A stretch of 64,000 nt of DNA from Rhizobium sp. P32RR-XVIII. Its GTDB lineage: Bacteria; Pseudomonadota; Alphaproteobacteria; Rhizobiales; Rhizobiaceae. Below the pieces are notes generated by a model, which saw only the letters and a list, made by a program, of their open reading frames with translations, did not search any database and was not told the DNA's origin. The stretch spans positions 310,001-374,000 of the forward strand of contig NZ_JABAIH010000002.1 of the NCBI RefSeq assembly GCF_012641395.1. The letters run 5' to 3'. A program made the translations under genes and the position numbers. This document shows positions 36,279 through 45,709 of the stretch, piece after piece. Each line of letters starts with the position of its first letter. Position 1 is the first letter of the stretch.

Positions 36279-37772
36279 ATGTCAGCCAAATTCGATATTT
36301 CATTTTCAAAGTCGGCGCAGATCCGCGGCGGATTGACAATTCTTTTGAAAGCCAGCGAGTCCGATTTGGCGGCGGGAGCTGAAATTGCCGACCCGGCGGG
36401 CATCATTGCCAAGGCTGCGAAAATTGCGAAATTCACCGCCAAATCGATGAGCGCGCTTGATCTTGTCGCCCCTGAAGGCTCTCACGCCGATCGCATCGTC
36501 GTCGTCGGTCTCGGCAAGGCCGCAGAGCTTGCGGCTCATGACTGGCTGAAGGCAGGCGGCACGGCTGCCTCGAAGGTCAAGGGTGTTGATAAGGCAACCA
36601 TCTTCGTTGATGCCCCAGGCGTTACCGTCGACGGAAAGACTGCTGCGGATTTCGCGCTCGGAATGCTGCTGCGGGCCTACAATTTTGACAATTACAAGAC
36701 GAAGAAGGGCGATGACGACGACGCGGCAAACGGCAAGACAGTCAAGGTAACCATTGTTACCAATGACGCGGGCGGTGCGAAGAAGGCCTTTGCAGATTCC
36801 GAGGTTGTCGCCGATGGTGTCAACCTGGCCCGCGATCTCGTCAATGAGCCGCCGAATGTCCTCGGTCCGGTCGAGTTCGCCGCAAAGGCAAAGGAATTGG
36901 AAAAGCTCGGCGTCGAGGTCGAAATCCTGACCGAGCGCGAGATGAAGCGTCTCGGCATGGGTGCGTTGCTCGGCGTCGCCCAGGGTTCCGCCCGCCCGCC
37001 GCGCCTTGCCGTCATGCAGTGGAAGGGCGGTAAGGCCAAGGACAAGCCGGTCGCCTTTATCGGCAAGGGGGTCGTCTTTGATACCGGCGGCATCTCCATC
37101 AAGCCGGCTGCAGGCATGGAAGACATGAAGGGCGATATGGGTGGTGCTGCCGCCGTCACAGGCCTCATGCATGTGCTTGCCGCGCGCAAGGCTGCTGTCA
37201 ACGCCGTCGGCATCATCGGTCTCGTCGAAAACATGCCGGATGGCAATGCTCAGCGCCCGGGGGATATCGTCACCTCGATGTCGGGCCAGACGATCGAGGT
37301 CATCAATACCGACGCCGAGGGCCGTCTCGTGCTGTGCGACGCGCTTTGGTATTGCAACGACCGCTTCAAGCCGAAGTTCATGATCAATCTTGCGACGCTG
37401 ACGGGTGCGATCATGGTAGCGCTCGGCAATGTCCATGCCGGTCTGTTCTCGAACGACGATGAGCTGGCCGGGCAGCTGACGGCGGCCGGCACCTCCACAA
37501 GTGAGAGGGTCTGGCGCATGCCGCTCGGCAAGGAATACGATAAGATGATCGACAGCAAATTCGCCGACATGAAAAACACTGGCGGCCGTTACGCGGGTTC
37601 GATCACGGCTGCGCACTTCCTCAAGCGCTTCGTGCAGGAGACGCCCTGGGCACATCTCGATATCGCCGGTACCGCAATCGGGTCGCCGCAGGATGAGATC
37701 AACCAGTCCTGGGCCTCCGGCTTCGGCGTTCGCCTGCTGGACCGCTTGGTACGCGACAAGTACGAAGCCTGA
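36279..37772 (+). CDS. pepA: Leucyl aminopeptidase
   Basis: M17 metallopeptidase of 497 residues. The C-terminal catalytic domain carries the metal-site motif [18 protein letters not shown] and the signature [10 protein letters not shown]. The N-terminal domain is typical. It releases N-terminal residues from peptides and, in E. coli, also binds DNA. It is followed after 8 bases by holC, a neighbour pair common in proteobacteria. Confidence 0.97.
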   Translation: MSAKFDISFSKSAQIRGGLTILLKASESDLAAGAEIADPAGIIAKAAKIAKFTAKSMSALDLVAPEGSHADRIVVVGLGKAAELAAHDWLKAGGTAASKVKGVDKATIFVDAPGVTVDGKTAADFALGMLLRAYNFDNYKTKKGDDDDAANGKTVKVTIVTNDAGGAKKAFADSEVVADGVNLARDLVNEPPNVLGPVEFAAKAKELEKLGVEVEILTEREMKRLGMGALLGVAQGSARPPRLAVMQWKGGKAKDKPVAFIGKGVVFDTGGISIKPAAGMEDMKGDMGGAAAVTGLMHVLAARKAAVNAVGIIGLVENMPDGNAQRPGDIVTSMSGQTIEVINTDAEGRLVLCDALWYCNDRFKPKFMINLATLTGAIMVALGNVHAGLFSNDDELAGQLTAAGTSTSERVWRMPLGKEYDKMIDSKFADMKNTGGRYAGSITAAHFLKRFVQETPWAHLDIAGTAIGSPQDEINQSWASGFGVRLLDRLVRDKYEA

Positions 37773-37780
37773 TCGCCGAG

Positions 37781-38230
37781 ATGACGGAAGTCCTGTTCTA
37801 TCACCTGACCGAATCCAAGCTGGAGGACGCGCTGCCCCCGCTCGTCGACAAGAGCGTCGAGCGGGGTTGGCGTGTTGCGATCCAGGTGCAGGAAGCGGCT
37901 CGAAGGGATGCGCTTGACGCGCATCTCTGGACTTTCCGTGAAGACAGCTTTCTGCCGCACGGCACGGACGAGGCAGAACTTGCCGAAGACCAGCCGGTGC
38001 TGCTCACGGCATCCGCCGGAAATGCCAATGCCGCGACTGTGCGTTTTATTGTTGACGGCGCTGAGCCGCCGCCGGTCGACGCCTATGACCGCATCGTCTT
38101 CATGTTCGATGGATACGACCAGGAACAGCTCGAAGGCGCCCGCTCCCAGTGGAAGAAGCTGAAAGGCGAGGGGCACAGTCTCACCTATTGGCAGCAGACC
38201 CCGGAGGGACGCTGGGAGAAGAAGGCCTGA
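37781..38230 (+). CDS. holC: DNA polymerase III subunit chi
   Basis: The 149-residue chi subunit links the clamp loader to single-strand-binding protein. Family marks are EVLFYHLTES near the start, LWTFREDSFLPHG, ILTASAG-like sequence (VLLTASAGNANAA) and DGYDQEQLEGARSQWK. It is in an operon with pepA. Confidence 0.95.
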   Translation: MTEVLFYHLTESKLEDALPPLVDKSVERGWRVAIQVQEAARRDALDAHLWTFREDSFLPHGTDEAELAEDQPVLLTASAGNANAATVRFIVDGAEPPPVDAYDRIVFMFDGYDQEQLEGARSQWKKLKGEGHSLTYWQQTPEGRWEKKA

Positions 38231-38272
38231 GCCTGCGGGCCGATCTTTGTTGCCTGACCGTCCGCTCAAATG

Positions 38273-38491
38273 TCAGTCGGCGCGCTTGAACGTCCACTTC
38301 ACAACATAATCCCCATTGCGTTTGAGCTTGGCTTTGGTCTTCACCTTGACCCGACCGCCCAGCGCGCCCTCGGCCGTCTCAAATGCCTGACGGGCTTCGG
38401 CTATCGCTGCGTGGTAGGCGCTGTTGTCGCGCTTCGGGCTCTCGGCGACTTCCTTGAGGAGGGCGGTCATCTCCGGTTTGTTCTCGGCCAT
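38273..38491 (-). CDS. Small hypothetical protein, Lys/Ala-rich
   Basis: The 72-residue protein begins MAENKPEMTALLKEVAE and ends in a basic strand-like part (VKVKTKAKLKRNGDYVVKWTFKRAD). The start is set by AGGAGG six bases before ATG 38491; a GTG two codons earlier would leave no spacing. Strong ribosome site and plausible amino-acid composition argue for a real gene. No family recognised. It stands alone between holC (convergent) and the galactose dehydrogenase-like gene. Confidence 0.7.
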   Translation of the reverse strand: MAENKPEMTALLKEVAESPKRDNSAYHAAIAEARQAFETAEGALGGRVKVKTKAKLKRNGDYVVKWTFKRAD

Positions 38492-38534
38492 GTCCACCCT
38501 CCTGACTCATCATTTGATCGCCGCTTTTTTAGGC

Positions 38535-39461
38535 TCAGTCGTGGAAGGCTTCGACAAACTTCCGCTTGCCGAGCATGAAGGCGTCGGCGACATGGCGGAG
38601 CGGCGCGAGATCGACGTCGGATTTTCCCGCCTTGACGATTTCCGCAAAGCGCCGGTAGAGCTGCGGATATTCCTCTTCCGGCGCGGAGAATTTCAGCTCG
38701 CCATTGACGGAAAGCTTCGAGCCGCCTTCCGCAAGCTCCATTGTTCCGGCTGCCGTCTCAGCAATGATATCCCAGCTCTGCTTGCCGGTCTGGCGCCAGT
38801 CGAATTCGGCGCGAACAGGGACATCATCTGAATTCTTGAAGTGCAGATCGGCGGCAATCGGCGCGTCCCGGTTTTCCGGGAATTCCAGCGTCGCGCCTGT
38901 CAGGAAGATCGCCTTGGGCAGGATATGGGTGACGATCGACAGCGCATTGATGCCGGGATCGAAAACGCCGAGGCCGCCTGCCTGCCAGATCCAATCCTGG
39001 TTCGGATGCCAGTGGCGCACGTCTTCCTTCCAGATGACGTGAACACTTTTGATCGTCGTCGACGCCAGGAAGGCTTTTGCAGCCTCGACAGCGGCGGCGT
39101 AGCGCGAGTGCCAGCTTGCAAAAAGCGAAAGACCCTTTTTGGCTGCCAGCGCTTCGAGGTCGGCGACCTCGCTCAATGTGGCCCCCGGCGGCTTTTCGAG
39201 GAAGACATGCTTGCCGGCGGAAAGCGCCTTATGGGCAGCCTCGTAGCGATACTGCGGCGGCATGCACAGCGATACGGCGTCGATCGCCGGCACGGCGTCC
39301 AGCATGGCCTCGATGCTGGTAAAGCTTGGGATACCTTCGACCGTGCCATGGCGGCTCGCCGTCGCGATGAGCTTGAAGTCCGGGTTCTTGGCGATCGAGG
39401 GAAGGTGCTGGTCGCGGACGATCTTGCCGACGCCGACGATGGCGAGATTGATGGGTGACAT
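38535..39461 (-). CDS. Gfo/Idh/MocA oxidoreductase, D-galactose 1-dehydrogenase-like
   Basis: The 308-residue protein has an N-terminal Rossmann fold (LAIVGVGKIVRDQHLP) and the EKPPG motif, with Lys as the catalytic base. The segment RHWHPNQDWIWQAGGLGVFDPGINALSI matches D-galactose 1-dehydrogenase and L-arabinose dehydrogenase of the De Ley-Doudoroff pathway. It would oxidise D-galactose to galactonolactone with NAD(P). No sugar transporter is adjacent, so the substrate is from family likeness only. The start is the ATG before SPINLAIVG; an upstream frame of 27 codons is unsupported. Confidence 0.85.
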   Translation of the reverse strand: MSPINLAIVGVGKIVRDQHLPSIAKNPDFKLIATASRHGTVEGIPSFTSIEAMLDAVPAIDAVSLCMPPQYRYEAAHKALSAGKHVFLEKPPGATLSEVADLEALAAKKGLSLFASWHSRYAAAVEAAKAFLASTTIKSVHVIWKEDVRHWHPNQDWIWQAGGLGVFDPGINALSIVTHILPKAIFLTGATLEFPENRDAPIAADLHFKNSDDVPVRAEFDWRQTGKQSWDIIAETAAGTMELAEGGSKLSVNGELKFSAPEEEYPQLYRRFAEIVKAGKSDVDLAPLRHVADAFMLGKRKFVEAFHD

Positions 39462-39612
39462 GGGATAAAGCTCGCGTTCGGTGTTTCGCTCAAAAGTATG
39501 ATTTATTGCGCGGTGTTTTATCAGAATGTTACCGCCGGGCAAGCGGCGTTGTCACGTCTTGAACGACGTTGCTTCGACCAGTTGGGATATTTCCTGTACG
39601 CAAGCGGACTCG

Positions 39613-41496
39613 CTAGCCCGCCATGGCGTCCTCGTATTCGGTCGAAAGCTCGAGCCACTGTTCCTCGGCCGTAGTGAGCTTCGCTGCCACCTCGGCGCGC
39701 TGCCTGGCCTTCTCCGTCGCCTTCGCCGGCGTCTTTTCGTAAAGGGCCGGATCGGCAAGCTCCGCATCGAGGGCTTGAATCTGTTTCTCGAGCTTTGCCG
39801 TCAAGGATTCGATTTCGTTGATCTTTTTCTTGAGGGGCGCAAGCGAGGCACGCTTGCCGGCATTCGCCTTGCGCTGATCGGCCTTGGAGGAAGCTTCTTC
39901 ACCCGGCTCGGGCTTTTCGTCCTTCTTCTTGCCGGAGGAAACGACGATGTTGCGATAGTCCTCCAGGTCGCCTTCGAAATTCGAAACCGTGCCGTTGTTG
40001 ACCAGCCAGAGGCGATCGACCGTCGCCTCGATGAGATGGCGGTCGTGCGAGATGAGAATGACGGCGCCCTCGTAGTCGTTGAGGGCCTCGATCAGCGCCC
40101 GGCGGCTGTCGATGTCGAGGTGGTTGGTGGGCTCGTCAAGGATCAGAAGGTTCGGCGCGTGGAAGGCAGCAAGCCCCATCAACAGACGCGCCTTCTCGCC
40201 ACCGGAAAGATCCTTGGCAGCGGTCGACATCTTTTCCGTCGCGAGCCCCATCTGCGCGACGCGGGCACGCACCTTTGCTTCGGGTTCGGTCGGCGTCAGC
40301 CGGCGCACATGCTCGACCGGTGTCTCGGTCGGGACGAGGTCGTCGAGCTGGTGCTGGGCGAAAAAGCCGATCTTCAGGTTCGGTGCGAGTTTGATTTCGC
40401 CCCTTTCGGCCGAGAGCCGGCCGGCGATGAACTTCGCGAAGGTTGATTTGCCGTTGCCGTTGGAGCCGAGCAGCGCGATGCGATCGTCGTTGTCGATCCG
40501 AAGACTGATGCTCTTGAGGATCGGCTTGCCCGGCTCATAGCCGACCGCGCCGCCCTGGATCGCCACGATCGGCGAGGCGGGCTGTTTTTCCGGCTCGGGG
40601 AAGGTGATCGGCTGCACGTGATCTTCGATCACCGCAGCGACGGTGCCCATGCGCTCGAGCGCCTTGACGCGGCTCTGCGCCTGGCGTGCCTTGGACGCCT
40701 TGGCCTTAAAACGGTCGATGAAGCTCTGCAGGTGTTTGCGCGCCGCATCGTTCTTCGCCTTCGCCTTCATCTGCAGCTCGTCGGCCTCCGCCTTCTGGCG
40801 CTCGAACTGGTCGTAGCCGCCGCGATAGAAGGTCAGTTTCTTCTGGTCGAGATGGATGATCGAATTGACGGCGTTGTTCAGAAGGTCGCGGTCGTGGCTG
40901 ATGACGATGACCGTATGCGGGTAGCGCCGCACATAGTCTTCCAGCCAGAGCGTGCCTTCGAGGTCGAGATAGTTCGTCGGCTCGTCGAGGAGCAGCAGGT
41001 CCGGCTCGGCAAACAGCACCGATGCCAGAGCCACGCGCATGCGCCAGCCGCCGGAAAAGGAGGACGCCGGACGCTGCTGGGCGTCCCGGTCGAAACCGAG
41101 ACCCGCGAGAATGCTCGCGGCTCGCGCCTCGGCCGAATGCGCGTCGATATCGACCAAGCGCATCTGGATTTCGGCGATGCGGTGAGGATCGGTCGCCGTG
41201 TGGGATTCGGCAAGCAGCGCGGCGCGCTCCCTATCGGCGGAGAGCACGATTTCGATCAGCGAATCCTCCGTGCCCGGAGCTTCCTGCGCCACCTGGCCGA
41301 TGCGGGCATTCTTCGGAATGGAAACCGAACCGGACTCTGCACCGAGATCGCCGGTGATGATCCTGAAGAGCGTGGATTTGCCCGCGCCGTTGCGCCCGAC
41401 AAGGCCGGCCTTCGTTCCCGCCGGGAGCGTTACGCTGGCATTATCGAGGAGAAGGCGCCCGGCTATGCGCGCAGAGATATCGGTAATCGTGATCAT
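39613..41496 (-). CDS. ABC-F family ATPase
   Basis: The 627-residue soluble protein contains two ABC cassettes. Walker A motifs are GRNGAGKST (first) and GSNGNGKST (second), with signatures SSFSGGWRMR and DLSGGEKARL. A linker in between is basic and rich in Ala/Lys (ABC-F arm). The C-terminal ~80 residues form a Lys/Glu-rich coiled coil, as in Uup and YheS. Such proteins act on ribosomes and not in membranes. No resistance role can be inferred. Confidence 0.92.
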   Translation of the reverse strand: MITITDISARIAGRLLLDNASVTLPAGTKAGLVGRNGAGKSTLFRIITGDLGAESGSVSIPKNARIGQVAQEAPGTEDSLIEIVLSADRERAALLAESHTATDPHRIAEIQMRLVDIDAHSAEARAASILAGLGFDRDAQQRPASSFSGGWRMRVALASVLFAEPDLLLLDEPTNYLDLEGTLWLEDYVRRYPHTVIVISHDRDLLNNAVNSIIHLDQKKLTFYRGGYDQFERQKAEADELQMKAKAKNDAARKHLQSFIDRFKAKASKARQAQSRVKALERMGTVAAVIEDHVQPITFPEPEKQPASPIVAIQGGAVGYEPGKPILKSISLRIDNDDRIALLGSNGNGKSTFAKFIAGRLSAERGEIKLAPNLKIGFFAQHQLDDLVPTETPVEHVRRLTPTEPEAKVRARVAQMGLATEKMSTAAKDLSGGEKARLLMGLAAFHAPNLLILDEPTNHLDIDSRRALIEALNDYEGAVILISHDRHLIEATVDRLWLVNNGTVSNFEGDLEDYRNIVVSSGKKKDEKPEPGEEASSKADQRKANAGKRASLAPLKKKINEIESLTAKLEKQIQALDAELADPALYEKTPAKATEKARQRAEVAAKLTTAEEQWLELSTEYEDAMAG

Positions 41497-41549
41497 GCGC
41501 GGCGTTTTGGCCGAAACGCGCGATCAAGGCAAGAGCGCTCGGACGATGG

Positions 41550-42593
41550 CTAGCGCCCGAAAGCCTGCACCGGCTGGCGGCGATTGGATTGGGCGGCAAG
41601 AAGAGCGACGCGGGCATTGGCCTGAAGCTGCGCTGGCGTCGCCGCATCGGAACTCAGCGCGATGCCAAGCGAAATGGTAAGCTTGCCCGGCCCGCCTTCG
41701 GGAGTCGCGAAGACCATGTTGTCTTCCACCGAATTGCGCAGTCGCTCGGCAATCGCCACAGCATCGCGCATGCCGACGTTGGCAAAGAGGAAGCCGAACT
41801 CGTCGCCTTCGATGCGCGAGACGAGATCGTTCTTCTTGATGGACTTGCGGAAGAGGCCGCCGAGCTTCTTGATCAGCTTGTTCCCGGCCGGCAGGCCGTA
41901 TTTCTGGTTCACCTGCTTGAAATCGTCGATATCGACCATGATCAAGGCACTGCCCGCCGCACCTTCTTCGCGCTCGTAAAGGTCGTTGATTGCCTTGGTC
42001 AGCGCGATGCGGTTTGGCAGGCCGGTTAGCGCATCGGTCACCGATGCCGATTGCGCGGCGGCCATTCCGCGCTCCAGCGTCTCGATCCGCTCGGCAGCGG
42101 CTTTCAGCTTTGCTTCGAGTTCGGTTTCGGAGGAAAGGACGCTCTTAAGCGACGCCGCGAGATATTCCATCTCGCTTATAAGAGATCCAATACCCCGGTC
42201 GCCACTGCCGGAAATCGACTGCAGCAGGGCTTCAGCGGCGCGTGAAAAAGAGCGTTTCTGCTGGAGGCTTTCGGAAAGATGTTCTGCGGCTTCGAGCAGC
42301 AGCTTGCCCGCTTCGCTGCCGACGGCTTCTGCGGCAATCCCGCAATGGCTGACGAGACGATGTTGCAGGCCGAGCGCATCGAGCTTCGCCTGCTGCGGAT
42401 GGGAGCCGAGCGCGGCAATGTCGCTGGCGAGCGCTGCATTGTGACCGGCGACCGCTTCATAGAAAAGTTCGTAATTTCGCGGCAGGCTCGCGATGTTAAG
42501 CCGCGCCATATGCTGCGCGATTTTTTGCGCCTCAGTGGCAGGAGCGGGGCGCGCGCCCTCGTTCTGCACTGCGTTTCTGGTTGCATTCTGCAT
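41550..42593 (-). CDS. GGDEF-domain protein (putative diguanylate cyclase) with variant motif
   Basis: The 347-residue protein has an N-terminal helical region of about 180 residues without predicted membrane segments, a coiled coil near 155-180, and a GGDEF domain starting at DALTGLPNR. The signature reads EGDEF at 262-266, where the first Gly is replaced by Glu; the metal-binding IDDF is intact. The inhibitory RxxD site is KKND, so product inhibition is probably absent. It may make cyclic di-GMP or act as a degenerate effector. Monocistronic. Confidence 0.85.
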   Translation of the reverse strand: MQNATRNAVQNEGARPAPATEAQKIAQHMARLNIASLPRNYELFYEAVAGHNAALASDIAALGSHPQQAKLDALGLQHRLVSHCGIAAEAVGSEAGKLLLEAAEHLSESLQQKRSFSRAAEALLQSISGSGDRGIGSLISEMEYLAASLKSVLSSETELEAKLKAAAERIETLERGMAAAQSASVTDALTGLPNRIALTKAINDLYEREEGAAGSALIMVDIDDFKQVNQKYGLPAGNKLIKKLGGLFRKSIKKNDLVSRIEGDEFGFLFANVGMRDAVAIAERLRNSVEDNMVFATPEGGPGKLTISLGIALSSDAATPAQLQANARVALLAAQSNRRQPVQAFGR

Positions 42594-43027
42594 AACCGTC
42601 CCTCGCTGCGTCAGCCCTGTCCGGCCGCGGCTGTCGTAGCGTTATGCATTCAAAGATTTTAAAATAACTTGAATTTTCAGCGGTATTGATTGGATTTATT
42701 ATGAAGTGCTGAAGTGCAGTTAATACAACCTTGAAGCGGCCATGCTCTAAACGATGACGGCCATGGGTATTCCTGATTTTGATCGTCCGCGACAATCTGT
42801 TGTGAAATGCGATCCAAACTCTTCGCGAAAGGCAGGTCACAACCCGGCTGTCGATGCTATCAGCCGATGACCCGATTATGCGCTGGTTCGAGCGCGGTCT
42901 TGACCTGCATGAGGGCAGGGGACGCACTGTGACAGCGGCGTGAAATTGGCGCTTGCCCCTTGTTTTCGGGGCTGGGGGCGGGTAAAGACCGCCCACTTTT
43001 CTCCGAGAAACAGAGGATTTGACCCCA
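42594..43027. other. Intergenic region between the GGDEF gene and ndk
   Basis: About 430 bases between divergent genes. It must hold the promoters of both. There is an AT-rich part around 42660-42730. Open frames on the minus strand here lack a plausible translation. No repeat or RNA gene was recognised. Confidence 0.5.
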
Positions 43028-43450
43028 ATGGCGATTGAACGCACCTTTTCGATGATCAAGCCGGATGCAACGAAGCGCAACCTGACGGGTGCCATCACCA
43101 AGATGCTGGAAGATGCCGGCCTGAGCGTCATCGCCTCCAAGCGCGTCTGGATGAGCAAGCGCGAAGCTGAAGGCTTCTACGCCGTTCACAAGGAGCGCCC
43201 GTTCTTCGGCGAACTCGTTGAGACCATGACCTCCGGCCCGACGGTCGTTCAGGTTCTCGAAGGCGAGAACGCCATCCTCAAGAACCGCGAAATCATGGGC
43301 GCAACGAACCCGGCAAACGCCGACGAAGGCACGATCCGCAAGGTCCACGCTCTTTCGATCGGCGAAAACTCCGTTCACGGCTCCGACGCTCCGGAAACGG
43401 CTGTCCAGGAAATCAAGTACTGGTTCTCCGACACGGAAATCGTCGGCTGA
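43028..43450 (+). CDS. ndk: Nucleoside diphosphate kinase
   Basis: The 140-residue enzyme equilibrates nucleoside di- and triphosphates. It starts [18 protein letters not shown], has the active-site region around [15 protein letters not shown] with the catalytic His in [10 protein letters not shown], and ends in a short C-terminal strand. It is followed by two hairpins, the second an obvious terminator. Confidence 0.98.
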   Translation: MAIERTFSMIKPDATKRNLTGAITKMLEDAGLSVIASKRVWMSKREAEGFYAVHKERPFFGELVETMTSGPTVVQVLEGENAILKNREIMGATNPANADEGTIRKVHALSIGENSVHGSDAPETAVQEIKYWFSDTEIVG

Positions 43451-43456
43451 ATCGGA

Positions 43457-43521
43457 ATTTCAGCCGAGGGGCTGAAATCGCTGAAATGACTCTGAAAGCC
43501 GGGGCTTCGCTCCGGCTTTTT
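43457..43521 (+). terminator. Tandem hairpins after ndk, second one an intrinsic terminator
   Basis: The first hairpin (43457-43465 with 43470-43478) has a perfect 9-bp stem and GAGG loop but no T-run. The second (43495-43502 with 43512-43519) has an 8-bp GC-rich stem followed by T residues. Only the second meets intrinsic-terminator criteria; the first may protect the 3' end. Confidence 0.8.
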
Positions 43522-43535
43522 GTATGCTCGGGCGG

Positions 43536-43651
43536 CCCCCTCATCCGCCTGCCGGCACCTTCTCCCCGGCGGGGAGAAGGGATTTTGCGGCAACTCCTCT
43601 GTCCCCTTCTCCCCCTGGGGAGAAGGTGGCCCGAAGGGTCGGATGAGGGGG
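43536..43651. repeat. RIME-like intergenic inverted repeat
   Basis: The element opens with CCCCCTCATCCG (43536-43547) and closes with CGGATGAGGGGG (43640-43651). It contains two inner palindromes (CTTCTCCCC/GGGGAGAAG type) at about 43559-43577 and 43602-43627. This outline, with arms ending in CCTCATCC and internal CTTCTCCCC, is that of the Rhizobium-specific intergenic mosaic elements. It fills the space between the ndk terminator and the lipoprotein gene. It is non-coding. Confidence 0.85.
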
Positions 43652-43686
43652 TTACGCGACGCGTCAGCGAAACCATACCGTTCAAA

Positions 43687-44196
43687 CTACGCAGGGCACT
43701 TGTCCGTATTGCTGAAGTCGGCCGTTCCATCCGGCTTAAAGACATCCGGGTTTTGCGTATAGAGCGGTCCGACGACCAGCGGCTTGCTCGGCAAGATCGA
43801 TTGATCGACATCCGAAACCAGTTGCGTCTTCAATTCCTGCAGTGTCTGGCCCCCTGCATCCACCAGCCGGATTTGCACGGAATAGGGGCGGTCCTTGCGG
43901 ACGCAGTGGATGTTCGGGCTCTGGAGCGTGATCTTGTCCCATGCCGGAAAGATCTTCTCCCTGATCACGATCGGATCGCCGCCCGCCGGGTTCTCGAATT
44001 CGGCAACCGCGACGGCGCCCTCGGGGATCGGCGAGGTTTTGCGCAATGTGACAAGATAAGTCGCGCTTGCGACGCGATAGTTGAACACGAAGATATGGCC
44101 GCTCACCTCGACCATCTTTTCCATTTCGCGCGTGCAGGCGGCAAGCAGCGCCATGCCCGCTATCAGAGCCGCGATCGTCTTCGCTTTCGCCTTCAT
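43687..44196 (-). CDS. Putative lipoprotein of unknown function
   Basis: The 169-residue protein has a short signal (TIAALIAGMALLAAC) with lipobox LAAC at about residue 21. The mature part shows beta-strand-like pattern and two Cys (IHCVRKD and the C-terminal DKCPA). No known domain. It is translated from an ATG that overlaps the stop of the upstream CGNR-domain gene (ATGA), so the two proteins are made together. Function unknown. Confidence 0.75.
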   Translation of the reverse strand: MKAKAKTIAALIAGMALLAACTREMEKMVEVSGHIFVFNYRVASATYLVTLRKTSPIPEGAVAVAEFENPAGGDPIVIREKIFPAWDKITLQSPNIHCVRKDRPYSVQIRLVDAGGQTLQELKTQLVSDVDQSILPSKPLVVGPLYTQNPDVFKPDGTADFSNTDKCPA

Positions 44197-44741
44197 ATGG
44201 CGTCCTCCTCCTTCTTCTTTCGGTAGTGCCTGTTGGCCTTGGCGCGGTTGCCGCAGACCGCCATATCGCACCAGGCGCGGCTTTTGTTCTTGCTGCGATC
44301 GATGAACAGCCAGCCGCAATTGCGGCATATCTTCATGCGCTCCGGATCGGGCATCGCTATCAGCCGAAGGACCGACTGCGCAGTGGCGGCATCGAGCCCG
44401 TTAGGCCGTGCATTTCGCAGCGTCTCGGCAAGTTTCTCAAGCAGCTCTGCAAGAAGGCCATCGTCGTTGCCGTTCACCACGCGCTGCCGGAAATAGCGGT
44501 CCGTCGCTTCGCGCAGGGCAATGAAACCGGGCCTGTTCTCCGGCGCTACCGGCAGCACCTCGCCGAAGAGGTCGCGTTCGGCGCAGAATTCTGCAGCCGC
44601 TTCCGGAAAACGCTCCAGTTGTTCATCCGCTGCAAAGCGGTCGATGCTGCGCCCCTCATCATGCCGCAGAATGACGCTGTTGGCCACGTCCAGCGCTAAT
44701 GCGCCGCCGGAAAAACGATGTGCAGTCCAGGTAAAGCTCAT
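44193..44741 (-). CDS. ABATE/CGNR zinc-finger regulator
   Basis: The 182-residue protein has the N-terminal ABATE (ABC-transporter-associated, 'stress-induced') domain (SGGALALDVANSV). The C-terminal CGNR zinc finger has C139/C142 and C158/C163 with the CGNR motif at 163-166, followed by KANRHYRKK. Such proteins are putative transcription regulators. It overlaps the lipoprotein gene and lies divergently from the LivH-like permease, with only ~70 bases between them; it may control either one. Confidence 0.88.
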   Translation of the reverse strand: MSFTWTAHRFSGGALALDVANSVILRHDEGRSIDRFAADEQLERFPEAAAEFCAERDLFGEVLPVAPENRPGFIALREATDRYFRQRVVNGNDDGLLAELLEKLAETLRNARPNGLDAATAQSVLRLIAMPDPERMKICRNCGWLFIDRSKNKSRAWCDMAVCGNRAKANRHYRKKKEEDAI

Positions 44742-44808
44742 GGAGAAAATATAACTGGTAAAACGATTTTTGCTAGTTATTATTTTGCAAGCGATCCGGA
44801 GTTCGTTG

Positions 44809-45705
44809 ATGGGCTATCTCCTGCAGCAATTGGCAAACGCGGTGCCGTTGGCAGCGCTTTATGCCGCGCTTGCTTTCGGCTATGCGCTTGCCTTTGGCGT
44901 TACCAAGCGCGCCGACATTACCTATGGTGCGGTCTTTGCCTTTGCGGGACAGATCCTGCTGCTCTTTACCGATTTCGCCTATAACCGCCTCTGGCTCGTC
45001 CTGCCCGCGTCGCTTGCGATCGGCGCCCTCATGTCGTTCGTCTATTCGCTGGTTGCCGGTCTGTGGATCGGCCGCTCGGTGATACAGCCGCTGGTGAGCC
45101 GCTCGCCGAACGCGGTTATCGTCGCGGCCCTTGGCGTGACGATCCTTCTCATGGAGACGGCGCGCCTGGCGTCGGACACGCGCGAACTCTGGCTGTCGCC
45201 GTTTCTCAACGGCACCGTGGTTTTCTGGAGCGACGCGTCGTTCAAGGTGACGCTGACCTATATCCAGCTCATCAACACGGGCTTGATGTGCGCATTGATC
45301 GCCATCGGCACTCTTGTCCTGCGGCGCAGCGCCTGGGGGCGTATCTGGCGCGCGGTGACGGACGATCCGCTGGCCGCCGAACTCTGCGGCATCAGCGCAA
45401 GCCGCGTCTTTCTGGTTGCGTACGTCGCCGCCGTCTTCTTCGCCACATGCTGTGGCATCCTGACGACCTTCTACTACGGTTCGATGAATTTTGGCGCAGG
45501 CCTGCTGTTCGGCCTCAAGATCCTGCTGATCGCCGCAGCCGGCGGCTATTCGGATCCGCTGAAATCCGCAGGCGGCGCGGCGGGTATCGGTCTTGCCGAA
45601 ACCCTGTGGACGGCTTATGGCCCCTACCTCTGGCGGGATTTCGTCATCTTCTCGCTGCTCGTCTTCCTGCTGGTGCTGAGCAGGCGGGAGCGCGCGATTC
45701 CTTAA
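44809..45705 (+). CDS. Branched-chain amino-acid ABC transporter permease (LivH-like), orphan
   Basis: The 298-residue membrane protein has about eight hydrophobic segments. It shows LivH-family sequence such as ALYAALAFGYALAFGVTKRADITYGAVFAFAG and the cytoplasmic loop WGRIWRAVTDDPLAAELCGIS. LivH-type permeases pair with LivM, LivF, LivG and a periplasmic LivJ; none is adjacent. The start is ATG 44809, with CGGAG 8 bases upstream; a TTG at 44770 also exists. It is convergent with moaE. Confidence 0.87.
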   Translation: MGYLLQQLANAVPLAALYAALAFGYALAFGVTKRADITYGAVFAFAGQILLLFTDFAYNRLWLVLPASLAIGALMSFVYSLVAGLWIGRSVIQPLVSRSPNAVIVAALGVTILLMETARLASDTRELWLSPFLNGTVVFWSDASFKVTLTYIQLINTGLMCALIAIGTLVLRRSAWGRIWRAVTDDPLAAELCGISASRVFLVAYVAAVFFATCCGILTTFYYGSMNFGAGLLFGLKILLIAAAGGYSDPLKSAGGAAGIGLAETLWTAYGPYLWRDFVIFSLLVFLLVLSRRERAIP

Positions 45706-45709
45706 TTAG

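Noticed and set aside
38495..38497. GTG start two codons upstream for the small hypothetical protein
   Set aside because: It would directly abut the AGGAGG ribosome site; the ATG at 38491 has correct spacing.
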